The notes under the pieces are model-generated. The model ran no database searches and was not told the DNA's origin. It worked only from the letters and a program-made list of their open reading frames with translations. A program made the position numbers and the translations under genes. Shown piece by piece: positions 19,471 through 29,347 of a stretch of 64,000 nucleotides of DNA; within the stretch, counting starts at the first letter, position 1; every line of letters begins with the position of its first letter. The DNA is taken from contig JAOEKQ010000004.1 of NCBI GenBank assembly GCA_028379895.1, positions 54,724 through 118,723 of the forward strand. Reading direction: 5' to 3'. The stretch is from Burkholderiales bacterium. GTDB taxonomy: Bacteria > Pseudomonadota > Gammaproteobacteria > Burkholderiales > Eutrophovitaceae.

Positions 19471-20085
19471 ATGTCAAAACATAAAAAGAACTGGATGCAG
19501 GAGCATGTATCTGACCCGTTCGTTAAAAAAGCGAATGCCGACGGCTGGCGTTCTAGAGCTTCATTTAAATTACTTGAGCTTCTGGACAAAGATGAGCTGG
19601 TGAAACCGGGTATGGCTGTTGTTGATTTAGGTGCTGCTCCAGGGGGTTGGAGCCAGGTGATATCACAACGAATGCAAGGTGATGGCTTGGTGATTGCTGT
19701 TGATTTACTGGAGATGATGGAGCTTCCCTCAGTTAAATGTATTCGTGGCGATTTTGGGGAGCCGCTTACGTTAAAGGCGATTGAAGCAGAATTAACAAAT
19801 CGTGAATTAGATCTTGTAATTTCTGATATGGCCCCCAATATTAGTGGAGTGAAGTCGTTAGATCAGGCGCGGTGGCTAAATTTGGCTGAAATGGCGTTAG
19901 ACTTTACGCAAAAATATGTGAGTACGGGCGGCAGTTTGGTTATCAAGTGCTTTGAGGGTGAGGGTAGTCAGGAATTTTGCAAAAGCGTTAAATCTGTTTT
20001 TCGTAAAGTTCACAGAAGAAAACCGCAAGCATCTCGCGATCGATCTAGTGAATTTTTTATCGTTGGGTTGAACAAAATTGGCTAA
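19471..20085 (+). CDS. rlmE: 23S rRNA (uridine-2'-O) methyltransferase RlmE
   Basis: Heat-shock RNA methyltransferase (FtsJ/RrmJ) that modifies U2552 of 23S rRNA. The 204-residue protein has the conserved RSRASFKLLELL, the SAM-binding motif VVDLGAAPGGWSQV, ISDMAPNISG and GGSLVIKCFEGEG. Together these supply the K-D-K-E catalytic set. The C-terminus RKPQASRDRSSEFFIVG is typical. It precedes ftsH, as in E. coli. Confidence 0.97.
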   Translation: MSKHKKNWMQEHVSDPFVKKANADGWRSRASFKLLELLDKDELVKPGMAVVDLGAAPGGWSQVISQRMQGDGLVIAVDLLEMMELPSVKCIRGDFGEPLTLKAIEAELTNRELDLVISDMAPNISGVKSLDQARWLNLAEMALDFTQKYVSTGGSLVIKCFEGEGSQEFCKSVKSVFRKVHRRKPQASRDRSSEFFIVGLNKIG

Positions 20086-20174
20086 TTGGGGCCTTACACA
20101 TGTGAAATCGGTCTAGAATAGTAAGTTAACATACGCTCGGAAGTAGTCCGTGGGTTGGCAGGTAGGAGTTAAAA

Positions 20175-22064
20175 TTGAATAATACGTTTAAAAACATAGC
20201 AGTATGGCTTGTAATCGCACTTGTCTTGATGACAGTGTTCAATCAGTTTAGTGCGCGGCAACAACAGCAATCTTCAGTTCCTTATTCCCGCTTTATTCAA
20301 GACGTGAATTCGGGTGGTGTCGCTGGAGTTACGATTGACGGCCGCAATCTTACGGTCCAAAAGTCAGATGGGCAACGATACAGCGTTTATTCACCTTCGG
20401 ACCCTTGGTTGGTCTCTGATTTGCTAAAAGCTGGGGTTGTAGTTGAGGCAAAGCCGGAGGAAGAGCCGTCTTTTCTTATGAACATATTCGTTTCCTGGTT
20501 CCCAATGCTTCTTTTAATAGGAGTTTGGATCTTTTTCATGCGTCAGATGCAAGGGGGTGGGAAAGGCGGTGCATTTTCGTTTGGAAAAAGCAAAGCGAAG
20601 CTGCTTGACGATACGAATAACGGTATAACGTTTGCCGACGTCGCAGGGTGCGATGAGGCAAAGGAGGAGGTAACTGAGTTAGTGGACTTTCTTCGGGATC
20701 CGGGTAAATTCCAGAAACTTGGCGGTCGAATACCTCGAGGAGTTTTGATGGTAGGGTCTCCAGGCACGGGAAAAACGTTACTCGCTAAGGCAATCGCAGG
20801 TGAGGCAAAGGTGCCGTTTTTTTCTATTTCAGGTTCAGATTTTGTTGAAATGTTTGTCGGTGTTGGGGCAGCTCGTGTGCGCGATATGTTTGAGAATGCG
20901 AGAAAAAATTCTCCTTGCATATTGTTTATCGATGAAATTGATGCAGTGGGGCGACAGAGAGGCGCTGGGCTTGGCGGCGGTAATGACGAGCGAGAGCAGA
21001 CGCTTAATCAGCTTCTAGTTGAAATGGATGGTTTCGAAACGGGTGTGGGCGTCATTGTCATTGCAGCGACAAATCGTCCGGATGTTCTAGATCCAGCGCT
21101 TCTAAGACCTGGCCGTTTTGATCGGCAGGTCGTTGTACCGCTTCCCGATATCAGAGGTCGAGAGCAGATTTTAACGGTGCACATGCGAAAAGTACCTATG
21201 GACCCCGACGTGAAGGCGGACATTTTGGCGCGTGGTACACCTGGGTTTTCAGGGGCGGATTTGGCAAATTTAGTTAACGAGGCTGCACTGTTTGCGGCGC
21301 GAGCAAGTAAACGGCTCGTAGATATGTCGGATTTTGAAAATGCAAAGGATAAGATAATGATGGGCGCGGAGCGCCGCTCAATGGTGATGCCAGAAGAAGA
21401 GCGGAGAAATACGGCCTATCACGAGTCAGGGCATGCGGTAGTCGCAAGGCTTCTTCCAAGAACTGATCCGGTCCACAAGGTTACGATCATTCCGAGAGGG
21501 CGCGCTCTTGGGTTAACCATGCAATTGCCTCAAGAAGATCGTTACAGTATGGATAAAGAGCAAATTCTTCAAAATATAGCCGTATTGTTCGGTGGACGTA
21601 TAGCAGAAGAAGTTTTCATGAAGCAAATGACCACTGGTGCTTCCAATGACTTTGAGCGGGCTACCGATATGGCGCGAAGAATGGTTACCCAATGGGGGAT
21701 GAGCGAAGAATTAGGAACAATGGTGTTCGGTGAAAATGAAGGGGAAGTATTCCTTGGACGTTCGGTGACGACAACTAAAAATGTGTCAGAAGCAACGATG
21801 CAGCGCGTCGATAACGAAATAAAGAAGATAATAGATGAGCGATACGCGTTAGCTCGCAGCTTAATTGAGGAAAATCGAGAGAAGGTCGAATTGATGGCCC
21901 ATACCCTACTTGAATGGGAAACAATTGACGCTGATCAGGTGAATGACATAATGGAAGGGCGTCAGCCAAGGCCACCAAAGCCAACTCAAAAGCCAGAGGA
22001 TCCCAAGACTCCACCGGACGTATCCAGCCCAGAGCCCACAATAAGGCCTGCAGAGGAAGCCTAG
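20175..22064 (+). CDS. ftsH: ATP-dependent zinc metalloprotease FtsH
   Basis: Membrane-anchored AAA+ protease. In E. coli it degrades LpxC, sigma-32 and damaged membrane proteins. It starts at TTG 20175, with AGGAG 6 nt upstream. TM1 is near residues 6-22 and TM2 near 99-118, followed by the periplasm-facing loop and [11 protein letters not shown]. Walker A is GSPGTGKT (194-201), with Ser where most homologues have Pro. SRH region [21 protein letters not shown] is present and the zinc site is HESGH at 416-420. The C-terminal tail (about 595-629) is proline-rich. 629 aa against 644 in E. coli. Confidence 0.98.
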   Translation: MNNTFKNIAVWLVIALVLMTVFNQFSARQQQQSSVPYSRFIQDVNSGGVAGVTIDGRNLTVQKSDGQRYSVYSPSDPWLVSDLLKAGVVVEAKPEEEPSFLMNIFVSWFPMLLLIGVWIFFMRQMQGGGKGGAFSFGKSKAKLLDDTNNGITFADVAGCDEAKEEVTELVDFLRDPGKFQKLGGRIPRGVLMVGSPGTGKTLLAKAIAGEAKVPFFSISGSDFVEMFVGVGAARVRDMFENARKNSPCILFIDEIDAVGRQRGAGLGGGNDEREQTLNQLLVEMDGFETGVGVIVIAATNRPDVLDPALLRPGRFDRQVVVPLPDIRGREQILTVHMRKVPMDPDVKADILARGTPGFSGADLANLVNEAALFAARASKRLVDMSDFENAKDKIMMGAERRSMVMPEEERRNTAYHESGHAVVARLLPRTDPVHKVTIIPRGRALGLTMQLPQEDRYSMDKEQILQNIAVLFGGRIAEEVFMKQMTTGASNDFERATDMARRMVTQWGMSEELGTMVFGENEGEVFLGRSVTTTKNVSEATMQRVDNEIKKIIDERYALARSLIEENREKVELMAHTLLEWETIDADQVNDIMEGRQPRPPKPTQKPEDPKTPPDVSSPEPTIRPAEEA

Positions 22065-22133
22065 TTCTTAAGGTTCTATAGGCTCGTTAGCAGGGTGCAG
22101 AGTGACTTGTTTATTGATCGTTGGGAGCGGAAA

Positions 22134-23012
22134 ATGGACGTCAGGTTTAGTCAGCGGATGGATCGGAATTGCTCCTGGGGTACTCGTCGCTTTCACCTAA
22201 ATAGGCCGCTGATAATGGGGGTGCTAAACGTTACCCCAGACTCGTTTTCGGATGGTGGCGAGTATCTTGATCCTTTGATTGCGGTCAAGCGAGGTCAAAG
22301 GCTCTTCGAGGAAGGCGCTGACATAATAGACGTCGGCGGAGAATCAACTCGCCCCGGCGCCAAACCGGTTACTATTTCTGTAGAACGGTCGCGAGTCCTG
22401 CCAGTAATTAGCGGATTGACTCAATTAGGCATCCCTGTCTCTATTGATACTCAAAAGCCTAATTTGATGGAAGAGGCGATTGATAGTGGCGCGTGTTTGG
22501 TAAATGATATCTCAGGCGCCCAGACACCGGAGGTGGCCACGTTGGTGGCGCGAACTGGCGTAGGTATTTGCGTAATGCATATGCAGGGTGCGCCAGACCG
22601 AATGCAAAAAAATCCCGGCTATGACGACGTTATCCGAGAGGTTTTCGACTTTTTGAGCGCAAAGGTCACCACTCTTATTCGCGCGGGAGTAAGTTCAAAT
22701 CAAATAGTAATTGACCCAGGATTTGGTTTTGGCAAAAAGTTAGAACACAATATTGCTTTATTGAGACATTTAGATAGGTTTAGGGAGATTGGGCGTCCTA
22801 TTTTGGTAGGTTTATCCAGAAAGTCGATGTTGGGGTTTATCACCGAAAAGCAAGATCCTACGGACCGATTAGGGTCCAGTATTGCAGCGGCTATATTTGC
22901 TTTCGTCAAAGGCGCTGATATTGTTCGTGTGCATGACGTTAATGAAACAAGAGATGCTCTTGTGGCTTGGCAGTTTATGTCCGACAAGCCGAACTCGGAG
23001 GAGAGCCAGTGA
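22134..23012 (+). CDS. folP: Dihydropteroate synthase
   Basis: Condenses p-aminobenzoate with dihydropterin pyrophosphate in folate synthesis, and is the sulfonamide target. The ATG at 22134 with GGAG 6-7 nt upstream gives 292 aa. A GTG at 22095 would add 13 residues without a better ribosome site. Motifs are MGVLNVTPDSFSDGG, DVGGESTRPGA, SIDTQKP and IDPGFGFGK. Its stop overlaps the GTG start of glmM, indicating translational coupling. Confidence 0.96.
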   Translation: MDVRFSQRMDRNCSWGTRRFHLNRPLIMGVLNVTPDSFSDGGEYLDPLIAVKRGQRLFEEGADIIDVGGESTRPGAKPVTISVERSRVLPVISGLTQLGIPVSIDTQKPNLMEEAIDSGACLVNDISGAQTPEVATLVARTGVGICVMHMQGAPDRMQKNPGYDDVIREVFDFLSAKVTTLIRAGVSSNQIVIDPGFGFGKKLEHNIALLRHLDRFREIGRPILVGLSRKSMLGFITEKQDPTDRLGSSIAAAIFAFVKGADIVRVHDVNETRDALVAWQFMSDKPNSEESQ

Positions 23013-24370
23013 ATAAGAGCAGAAAATATTTTGGTACCGACGGTATAAGGGGCTTAGTGGGTGAGGATCCTATAACGCCCGAGTTTATGTTGCGTCTAGG
23101 CTTTGCTGCAGGGAATGTTTTTTTGCGGAAATCTGCCCCGACCTCTGCCGGCCGTGTCAAAGTTCTTATTGGTAAAGATACCCGTTTGTCGGGCTATATG
23201 CTTGAATCCGCGCTTCAATCTGGTTTGGCTGCGGCTGGTGTCGATGTCTTACTTGCGGGACCCCTTCCGACGCCAGGTGTTGCTTACTTGACGCGCGTTT
23301 TGCGTTTAAGTGCTGGCATTGTTATTTCCGCCTCGCATAACCCTTATCAAGATAACGGGGTTAAGTTTTTTTCGGCGCAAGGAAGTAAGCTATCTGACTC
23401 AATTGAATCAGATATTGAGCATCAGCTTAATGCAGGGGCTGAGGTCATTACGTCCGAACATATTGGCAAGGCCAAAAGGGTTGTGGACGCGGTTGGCCGC
23501 TATACGGAGTTCTGTAAGAGCACTTTTCCCGAAGAGCACGATTTGTCCGATTTACGGATAGTTGTTGACTGTGCGCATGGGGCAACGTATCAGGTTGCTC
23601 CGGCTGTATTCAGTGAGCTGGGCGCAACAGTTATTGTTATCGGGAACGAACCTGATGGGACTAACATCAATTCTAATTGCGGTACTTTGTATCCCACTGC
23701 TATTCGAGAACGAGTGCTGCAAGAAAAAGCCGATATTGGAATCAGCTTTGATGGTGATGGTGATCGGTTAACGATGGTAGATGAGTCGGGGACTATTTTT
23801 GATGGCGACCAGCTGTTGTATGCGGTCGCGAGCCACAGGAAATTGAAAAATCAAGGTGGCGTTGTTGGTACCTTAATGACTAATTTAGCAATTGAAAATG
23901 GGTTTAAAGGCTTGAATATCCCGTTTGTACGTTCCGCGGTTGGGGACCGTTACGTTTACGAAAAGCTAATTGAGAACGGGTGGGTTCTTGGTGGTGAGGG
24001 CTCCGGTCATATGATTTGTCTTGATAAGCATACGACGGGTGATGGTATTATTTCTGCACTTCAGGTTCTCGCGGTTTTGCGTGAGTCCCAAAAGTCTTTG
24101 GCGCAATGTTTATCTTCTATTGAGCTCTATCCCCAACTCTTGCATAACATTAGGCTTGAGAATAAATTGAATGAGCGACAAATGACGCGAGTGCAAGCGT
24201 TGGGTGAGGCGACCGCAAAGCGATTGGGCTCCAAATATCGTGTACTGATCCGAGCATCAGGAACAGAGCCTTTATTGCGAGTTATGGTCGAAGGTGAGTG
24301 TGAGGATGTTGTCGCGGAAGCAGTTGAGGGCTTGTCTCACGCCATTGAATTGGTAATTAGAGAAGTATAA
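23009..24370 (+). CDS. glmM: Phosphoglucosamine mutase
   Basis: Interconverts glucosamine-6-P and glucosamine-1-P for cell-wall precursor synthesis. The GTG at 23009 overlaps the folP stop (GTGA), follows a GGAGGAG site, and yields NKSRKYFGTDGIRG at the N-terminus as in other GlmM. The phosphoserine loop ISASHNPYQDNG has its serine near residue 109. DGDGDR is the metal loop and RASGTEPLLRVM binds sugar phosphate. The protein is 453 aa. In Pseudomonas tpiA-secG would follow; here pstSCAB intervenes. Confidence 0.97.
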   Translation: MNKSRKYFGTDGIRGLVGEDPITPEFMLRLGFAAGNVFLRKSAPTSAGRVKVLIGKDTRLSGYMLESALQSGLAAAGVDVLLAGPLPTPGVAYLTRVLRLSAGIVISASHNPYQDNGVKFFSAQGSKLSDSIESDIEHQLNAGAEVITSEHIGKAKRVVDAVGRYTEFCKSTFPEEHDLSDLRIVVDCAHGATYQVAPAVFSELGATVIVIGNEPDGTNINSNCGTLYPTAIRERVLQEKADIGISFDGDGDRLTMVDESGTIFDGDQLLYAVASHRKLKNQGGVVGTLMTNLAIENGFKGLNIPFVRSAVGDRYVYEKLIENGWVLGGEGSGHMICLDKHTTGDGIISALQVLAVLRESQKSLAQCLSSIELYPQLLHNIRLENKLNERQMTRVQALGEATAKRLGSKYRVLIRASGTEPLLRVMVEGECEDVVAEAVEGLSHAIELVIREV

Positions 24371-24443
24371 AGAGCGGCATATTGCCAATATAACATTCGT
24401 TTAATTTTATATCCGCGCAACAAAAAAATAGATTTTTATGGGT

Positions 24444-24477
24444 TTGTAACCTTGGTGTAACACAACAAATGTATAAA
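24444..24477 (+). promoter_or_regulatory. Pho box and -10 element controlling pstS
   Basis: Two direct 7-mers, TTGTAAC (24444-24450) and GTGTAAC (24455-24461), are separated by 4 bp, the 11-bp repeat of PhoB sites (consensus CTGTCAT-n4-CTGTCAT). Ten bp further is TATAAA (24472-24477). There is no -35 hexamer, which is the standard layout of a PhoB-activated promoter. Confidence 0.75.
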
Positions 24478-24549
24478 GTGAGTAAGTCAAAAGTAATTTA
24501 GCGATACAACTGAATTTGCTCGTTATACAACATCACTAAGGAGTTTTAA

Positions 24550-25587
24550 ATGTCTTTTCGTTTTTTAACTGCAGTTATCATTTCTTTCGTTATGACTACT
24601 ACGGCTGTTGCGCGCGACTATGTATCAATATCTGGTTCGTCAACGGTATTTCCATTTGCTACGATTGTTGCAGAAAAGCTAGGGCAAAATCCTGCCTTTA
24701 AAACTCCTGTTGTTGAGTCTGGGGGATCTTCTGTGGGCAAAAAGAGCGTATGTGATGGAACTGGAACGCAGTTCACCGATATTGGCAATGCTTCATCTCG
24801 AATGAAGGTTAAGGAGCTCGAATATTGTGAGGGAAATGGTGTCGCAGTGACTGAAATTAAAGTGGGTTACGACGGGATTGTTTTAGCTAACTCCAAAAAG
24901 GCACCGCTACTAAAGATCTCTAGAGCAGACTTAGGTAAGGCATTAACGGCTGAGGTACCCGACGTATCAGGTACAAGTTGGGTTCCAAACCCCTATCAAA
25001 AGTGGTCTGACTTAAATCCTACGTATCCAGATATTACTATTCGAGTTTACGGCCCGCCAACAACATCGGGCACTCGCGCTTCATTCGCTGAACTGATCAA
25101 TCAAAAATCTTACTGCGGCAATGATAAGGTGGCAAAAGCGTTGTCGGCTGAACGTGGCGATAAAAAAGGTAAAAAATGCCGGGCGATGCGCACTGATGGC
25201 GCGTATATTGAGGCTGGCGAACAAGATAACTTGATCGTTCAAAAGCTCAAGGAGGACCCGAGTTCTTTTGGGATTTTTGGGTTCTCCTATTTGGATCAGA
25301 ACTCTGACACCGTACAAAGCGCAGAGCTGGATGGCGTATCACCAACGTTTGAAGCAATCGGATCAGGAAAATATAAAGCTTCTCGAGCATTATATTTCTA
25401 CGTCAAGCACGCTCATGTCGGCGTTGTTCCGGGTATTGAAGAGTACATGACAGAGTGGACGAAACATTGGGGCGATGATGGTTTTCTTGCGGATGCTGGT
25501 ATGATTCCTATGTCAAAGGTTGAACGAAAAGAAATGATGGATCGGATGAATGATCTACCAGCTCTCAAGAAGGACGATCTTAAGTAA
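24550..25587 (+). CDS. pstS: Periplasmic phosphate-binding protein PstS
   Basis: High-affinity phosphate receptor of the Pst ABC transporter. The 345-residue precursor has a signal peptide (about residues 1-21, ending TAVAR). The phosphate-binding loop SGSSTVFPFATIVAE begins near residue 27, and TTSGTRASFAELI is the second binding segment near 174-186. It is the first gene after a Pho box. A strong terminator separates it from pstCAB, which would give the receptor a higher dose than the permease. Confidence 0.96.
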   Translation: MSFRFLTAVIISFVMTTTAVARDYVSISGSSTVFPFATIVAEKLGQNPAFKTPVVESGGSSVGKKSVCDGTGTQFTDIGNASSRMKVKELEYCEGNGVAVTEIKVGYDGIVLANSKKAPLLKISRADLGKALTAEVPDVSGTSWVPNPYQKWSDLNPTYPDITIRVYGPPTTSGTRASFAELINQKSYCGNDKVAKALSAERGDKKGKKCRAMRTDGAYIEAGEQDNLIVQKLKEDPSSFGIFGFSYLDQNSDTVQSAELDGVSPTFEAIGSGKYKASRALYFYVKHAHVGVVPGIEEYMTEWTKHWGDDGFLADAGMIPMSKVERKEMMDRMNDLPALKKDDLK

Positions 25588-25616
25588 GAACAACAGGCAA
25601 AAGCGTACGGGCAAGG

Positions 25617-25647
25617 AGCCAGCTTTTGGCTGAAAGCTGGCTTTTTC
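25617..25647 (+). terminator. Intrinsic terminator between pstS and pstC
   Basis: Perfect 10-bp arms AGCCAGCTTT (25617-25626) and AAAGCTGGCT (25633-25642) around a 6-nt loop, followed by a T run. The 82-nt gap shows no clear new promoter, so partial readthrough probably sets pstCAB expression below pstS. Confidence 0.85.
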
Positions 25648-25669
25648 TCATATTAAGGAATGCATTACG

Positions 25670-27055
25670 GTGTCATTAACAAGTCTAATTTTTACCTTAC
25701 TCGTTATTGGCGCGGCCTATTTTTATCTGGGACAACATTGGGGTAGGAGGCAATGGGCTCTTGGCTCTGTTAATTTGCATTCACTGCCAAAGTATTATGG
25801 ATTCTGGACAGGCTTGGTAGCCACAGTGCCTGCGATCCTTCTCCTGATTATCCTCTCTCTGGGGGATGATTTCCTCTTTAAATCCATGCTTAAGCAATTC
25901 TACCCCTTGGATGTTCTCGATGGGGATGTCGTAGCGCGGGCGATAGCTTTTACTAAGGTCATGAATCTAGTCGAGGGTGTCCGTTTTGGAGTTCCAGAGC
26001 CATGGGTTGAGGCAGCCGCTAGCGCCTGGATCGGCTGGCAAAAGCTAGCTGACCTCGTGATCGCTGCAGCTACCATTGGGTGTTCATTGGCCGCCGGAAT
26101 TTTTGCTTACAGGAAGATAAGCCCAGCATTCCGAGCGCGTAATGGGGTAGAACGTATTATTTTATGGGCACTCATAGCGTGTTCTTCCATTGCGATATTT
26201 ACGACGATTGGCATAGTGCTCTCTGTGTTGTTTGAATCAATTCGATTCTTTAAATTAATACCGTTTCAGGATTTTATTTTCGGACTTGAGTGGAACCCTC
26301 AATTCGAGGGGGCGGAGCGAGCCGGTTCGGGTGGTGGAACTGCAACGTACGGGATGCTACCGATGTTTGTTGGGACGTTTTTAATTTCAGCGGTTGCGAT
26401 TACAGTTGCAGTGCCTGTTGGCCTATTCAGCGCCATCTATCTTGCAGAGTATGCAGGCTCGAGGACGCGCTCAGTTGTTAAGCCATTGCTTGAGATTTTG
26501 GCGGGTGTTCCGACTGTAGTTTATGGATTTTTCGCCGCACTGACTGTTGCCCCCTTTGTAAGGGCGGTCGGGGCTTCTCTGGGTATTGAGGTTGCATCAG
26601 AGTCCGCCCTTGCAGCTGGCCTTGTAATGGGCGTCATGATTATTCCGTTTGTGTCTTCGTTGTCTGACGATGTGATTAATGCGGTTCCTCAGTCACTTCG
26701 AGACGCCGCTTACGGTCTAGGGTCAACCAAAAGTGAGGCAATTCGTAAGGTTGTGCTGCCTGCTGCTTTACCCGGGATTGTTGCTGCAGTCATTCTTGCG
26801 GTATCCCGTGCGATTGGTGAAACAATGATCGTAGTAATGGCGGCTGGCTTAGCTGCAAACTTATCCTTTAATCCCTTGGATGCCGTTACTACCGTGACGT
26901 CACAAATTGTTACTATTTTAAGCGGTGATCAAGAGTTTGAATCTGCGAAAACACTCTCTGCTTTTGCTTTAGCTCTGGTTTTGATCATTGTAACCTTAGC
27001 GCTAAACTTTTTTGCATTGCAAGTTGTGAAGAAATATCGAGAACAATATGACTAG
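25670..27055 (+). CDS. pstC: Phosphate ABC transporter permease PstC, extended form
   Basis: Inner-membrane permease subunit. At 461 aa it is about 140 residues longer than E. coli PstC (319 aa). The N-terminal part (about 1-175) holds extra hydrophobic segments and resembles the PstC N-terminal extension (DUF3708 type) seen in many alpha- and marine proteobacteria. The BPD_transp_1 permease domain follows, with the EAA-like loop ETMIVVMAAG preceded by YGLGSTKSEAIRKVVLPAALPG. It starts at GTG 25670 and overlaps pstA by 8 nt. Confidence 0.94.
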   Translation: MSLTSLIFTLLVIGAAYFYLGQHWGRRQWALGSVNLHSLPKYYGFWTGLVATVPAILLLIILSLGDDFLFKSMLKQFYPLDVLDGDVVARAIAFTKVMNLVEGVRFGVPEPWVEAAASAWIGWQKLADLVIAAATIGCSLAAGIFAYRKISPAFRARNGVERIILWALIACSSIAIFTTIGIVLSVLFESIRFFKLIPFQDFIFGLEWNPQFEGAERAGSGGGTATYGMLPMFVGTFLISAVAITVAVPVGLFSAIYLAEYAGSRTRSVVKPLLEILAGVPTVVYGFFAALTVAPFVRAVGASLGIEVASESALAAGLVMGVMIIPFVSSLSDDVINAVPQSLRDAAYGLGSTKSEAIRKVVLPAALPGIVAAVILAVSRAIGETMIVVMAAGLAANLSFNPLDAVTTVTSQIVTILSGDQEFESAKTLSAFALALVLIIVTLALNFFALQVVKKYREQYD

Positions 27056-28361
27056 ATCAACAGATAGCGGTCTGCTGAGTCCTCAAGAGGCTGCGGTACG
27101 GGTGGCAGCGTCATTGAAAAAGCGTGGTCGAAGTGAGCGGCGCTTTCGGTATCTCGGTATTGCGGCGATAACGCTATCGATTTTATTTTTAGTGCTTTTG
27201 TTCGCGGGTATTTTTACTAAAGGCATACCCGGTATGTTCCAGCATTACGTGACATTAGATGTCGTTCTGGACAAAGGTCGAATGGACCCGCAGGGAGATA
27301 TGAGCGAAGCTTCATTGTATTCTGGTGATGCACGTGGTCTTGTCAATGAGTCATTGCTGATCGCACTTGGGAGTCCGGAGGGCCGAAAAGCTAAGCGTGC
27401 TGCGCGGTCGATACTGTCCTCAGGATCAGCAAGCCGGTTGACTGAATTTACTTTAAAACATCCTGAGCTTATTGGTGAAAATGTAGCGGTTAAATTTGCT
27501 GTTGACGACGATATTGATTCATTTATGCGCGGGTTTATCTCAAGGGAAACGCCAGAGTCGGATAGACGAATAAACGACGAAACCATCGAATTTGTAGATA
27601 GATTAGATCAAGCCTCGCTAATTTCTTATGAATTTAGCGATTATCTCTTTACGGGGTCAGCTTCTCGAGATGCTGAGATAGCCGGAATTAAAGGTGCATT
27701 GATCGGCTCGATATGGACCTTAGGTGTCTGTTTGCTAATTGCCTTCCCATTAGGTGTGGCAACAGCTGTTTATTTAGAGGAAATCGCGCCTAAAAATCGA
27801 ATGACAGAAATTATAGAGATTAATATCAACAATTTGGCGGCTGTTCCGTCCGTTGTATTTGGGATTATGGGCCTTGCAATTTTTATTCTTGTCTTTGGAT
27901 TGCCGCGTTCGATTCCCCTGGTGGGCGGTATTGTTTTGGCGCTAATGACTTTGCCGACGATCATCATCTCCTCTCGAGCGGCGATCAGAGCGGTACCTCC
28001 AAGTATTCGAGATGCGGCGTTGGGAATTGGGGCATCAAAGATGCAGACAATTTTGCATCATGTTATCCCACCAGCTATGCCGGGAATGTTGACTGGCACC
28101 ATTATCGGTATGGCTCAGGCCCTGGGGGAGACGGCTCCACTTTTGATGATTGGGATGGTCGCGTTTATTGTGGATGTGCCCGGTGGTGTGACAGAGCCGG
28201 CCACAGCGCTACCTGTACAAATATTTATGTGGGCTGATTTTGCGGAGCGTATGTTCATCCAAAAAACCAGCGCGGCTATTATTGTTCTGCTAGCCTTTCT
28301 AATCACGATGAACGCTGGTGCAATTATCCTTCGAAAAAAGCTTGAACGTCGATGGCAATAA
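27048..28361 (+). CDS. pstA: Phosphate ABC transporter permease PstA, extended form
   Basis: Partner permease of PstC. The 437 residues exceed E. coli PstA (296 aa). The first roughly 200 residues contain one TM segment (about 37-57) and a soluble, probably periplasmic, region, fitting the DUF3333-type N-terminal extension. The permease domain shows [23 protein letters not shown] and [10 protein letters not shown]. The ATG overlaps the end of pstC (ATGACTAG), so translation is coupled. PstC and PstA being extended together suggests a paired periplasmic module. Confidence 0.94.
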   Translation: MTRSTDSGLLSPQEAAVRVAASLKKRGRSERRFRYLGIAAITLSILFLVLLFAGIFTKGIPGMFQHYVTLDVVLDKGRMDPQGDMSEASLYSGDARGLVNESLLIALGSPEGRKAKRAARSILSSGSASRLTEFTLKHPELIGENVAVKFAVDDDIDSFMRGFISRETPESDRRINDETIEFVDRLDQASLISYEFSDYLFTGSASRDAEIAGIKGALIGSIWTLGVCLLIAFPLGVATAVYLEEIAPKNRMTEIIEININNLAAVPSVVFGIMGLAIFILVFGLPRSIPLVGGIVLALMTLPTIIISSRAAIRAVPPSIRDAALGIGASKMQTILHHVIPPAMPGMLTGTIIGMAQALGETAPLLMIGMVAFIVDVPGGVTEPATALPVQIFMWADFAERMFIQKTSAAIIVLLAFLITMNAGAIILRKKLERRWQ

Positions 28362-28380
28362 TAAAAAACGGATTAAACAA

Positions 28381-29223
28381 ATGGCTGATGAAGTGATTGG
28401 CACTAAAGAGGTTAATTTTCAAGATAGAGAGGTTCCTGACGAGACTGTCGGTGAGGTATTTGTCAATAACCCAAGGATGACCGCGCGTAATGTAAGTGTG
28501 TATTACGCGGAGAAGCTTGCGGTTGATGATGTGACATTAGATGTTGGTTCTAGTGAGGTTATCGCCTTCGTGGGCCCATCAGGCTGCGGTAAGTCAACAT
28601 TACTTCGATGTTTCAACAGGATGAATGACACTATTGATATTTGTCGAATGGAAGGGAAAATAAATATTGATGGCGACGATATAAACGACCCTAAAATTGA
28701 CGTGGTCTCGTTGCGAGCCCGGGTCGGCATGGTTTTTCAAAAACCGAACCCTTTCCCAAAGTCTATTTTCGATAATATTGCTTACGGTCCTCGTATTCAC
28801 GGACTTGCCAGAGATAGTGTAGAGCTTGATGAGATAGTAGAACGTTCTTTGGAACGAGCAGGGCTATGGAGCGAAGTGAAAGACCGTTTAGATCAACCTG
28901 GTACAAGCCTATCTGGGGGCCAACAACAGCGGTTATGCATTGCTCGGGCTATTGCCGTGGGGCCTGAAGTAATATTGATGGATGAGCCTTGCTCGGCGCT
29001 GGACCCCATCGCTACAGCCAAAGTAGAGGAGTTGATTTCCGAGTTGCGTGAGCAGTATTCGATCGTGATAGTTACGCATTCCATGCAGCAGGCAGCGCGA
29101 GTTTCCGATAGGACCGCTTATTTCCATCTTGGGAAACTTGTGGAAGTTGGCGAAACCAAACAAATTTTTACCCGGCCGGTCCATCGGTTGACTGAAGATT
29201 ATATTACTGGTCGATTTGGATAA
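28381..29223 (+). CDS. pstB: Phosphate ABC transporter ATPase PstB
   Basis: ATPase that powers phosphate import through PstCA. I choose ATG 28381 (280 aa), 20 nt after the pstA stop with GGA 8 nt upstream. A longer reading to 28318 would overlap pstA by 44 nt. Walker A is GPSGCGKST, the signature LSGGQQQR, Walker [14 protein letters not shown], and the switch His is in [13 protein letters not shown]. The first 35 residues are an acidic N-terminal extension. No phoU or phoBR follows, unlike many pst operons. Confidence 0.96.
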   Translation: MADEVIGTKEVNFQDREVPDETVGEVFVNNPRMTARNVSVYYAEKLAVDDVTLDVGSSEVIAFVGPSGCGKSTLLRCFNRMNDTIDICRMEGKINIDGDDINDPKIDVVSLRARVGMVFQKPNPFPKSIFDNIAYGPRIHGLARDSVELDEIVERSLERAGLWSEVKDRLDQPGTSLSGGQQQRLCIARAIAVGPEVILMDEPCSALDPIATAKVEELISELREQYSIVIVTHSMQQAARVSDRTAYFHLGKLVEVGETKQIFTRPVHRLTEDYITGRFG

Positions 29224-29288
29224 TGTTTGGTTAGTGGGCGAATAGGCTTATTTTGGGCTTTGAGTCGTCGACCCCTAAATTCTCGACA

Positions 29289-29318
29289 TTGACCCGAAAC
29301 CCAGTAAAAAGGTAAAAT
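29289..29318 (+). promoter_or_regulatory. Sigma-70 promoter of tpiA-secG
   Basis: TTGACC (29289-29294), an 18-nt spacer and TAAAAT (29313-29318), 30 nt before the tpiA ATG. It makes tpiA independent of the inserted pst operon. Confidence 0.6.
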
Positions 29319-29347
29319 TATGCCGTTTTACTTTGGTGGTTCTAAGT

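Noticed and set aside
24371..24400. GGCATATTGCC after glmM as a terminator
   Set aside because: The stem is only 4 bp with no T run, too weak to call.
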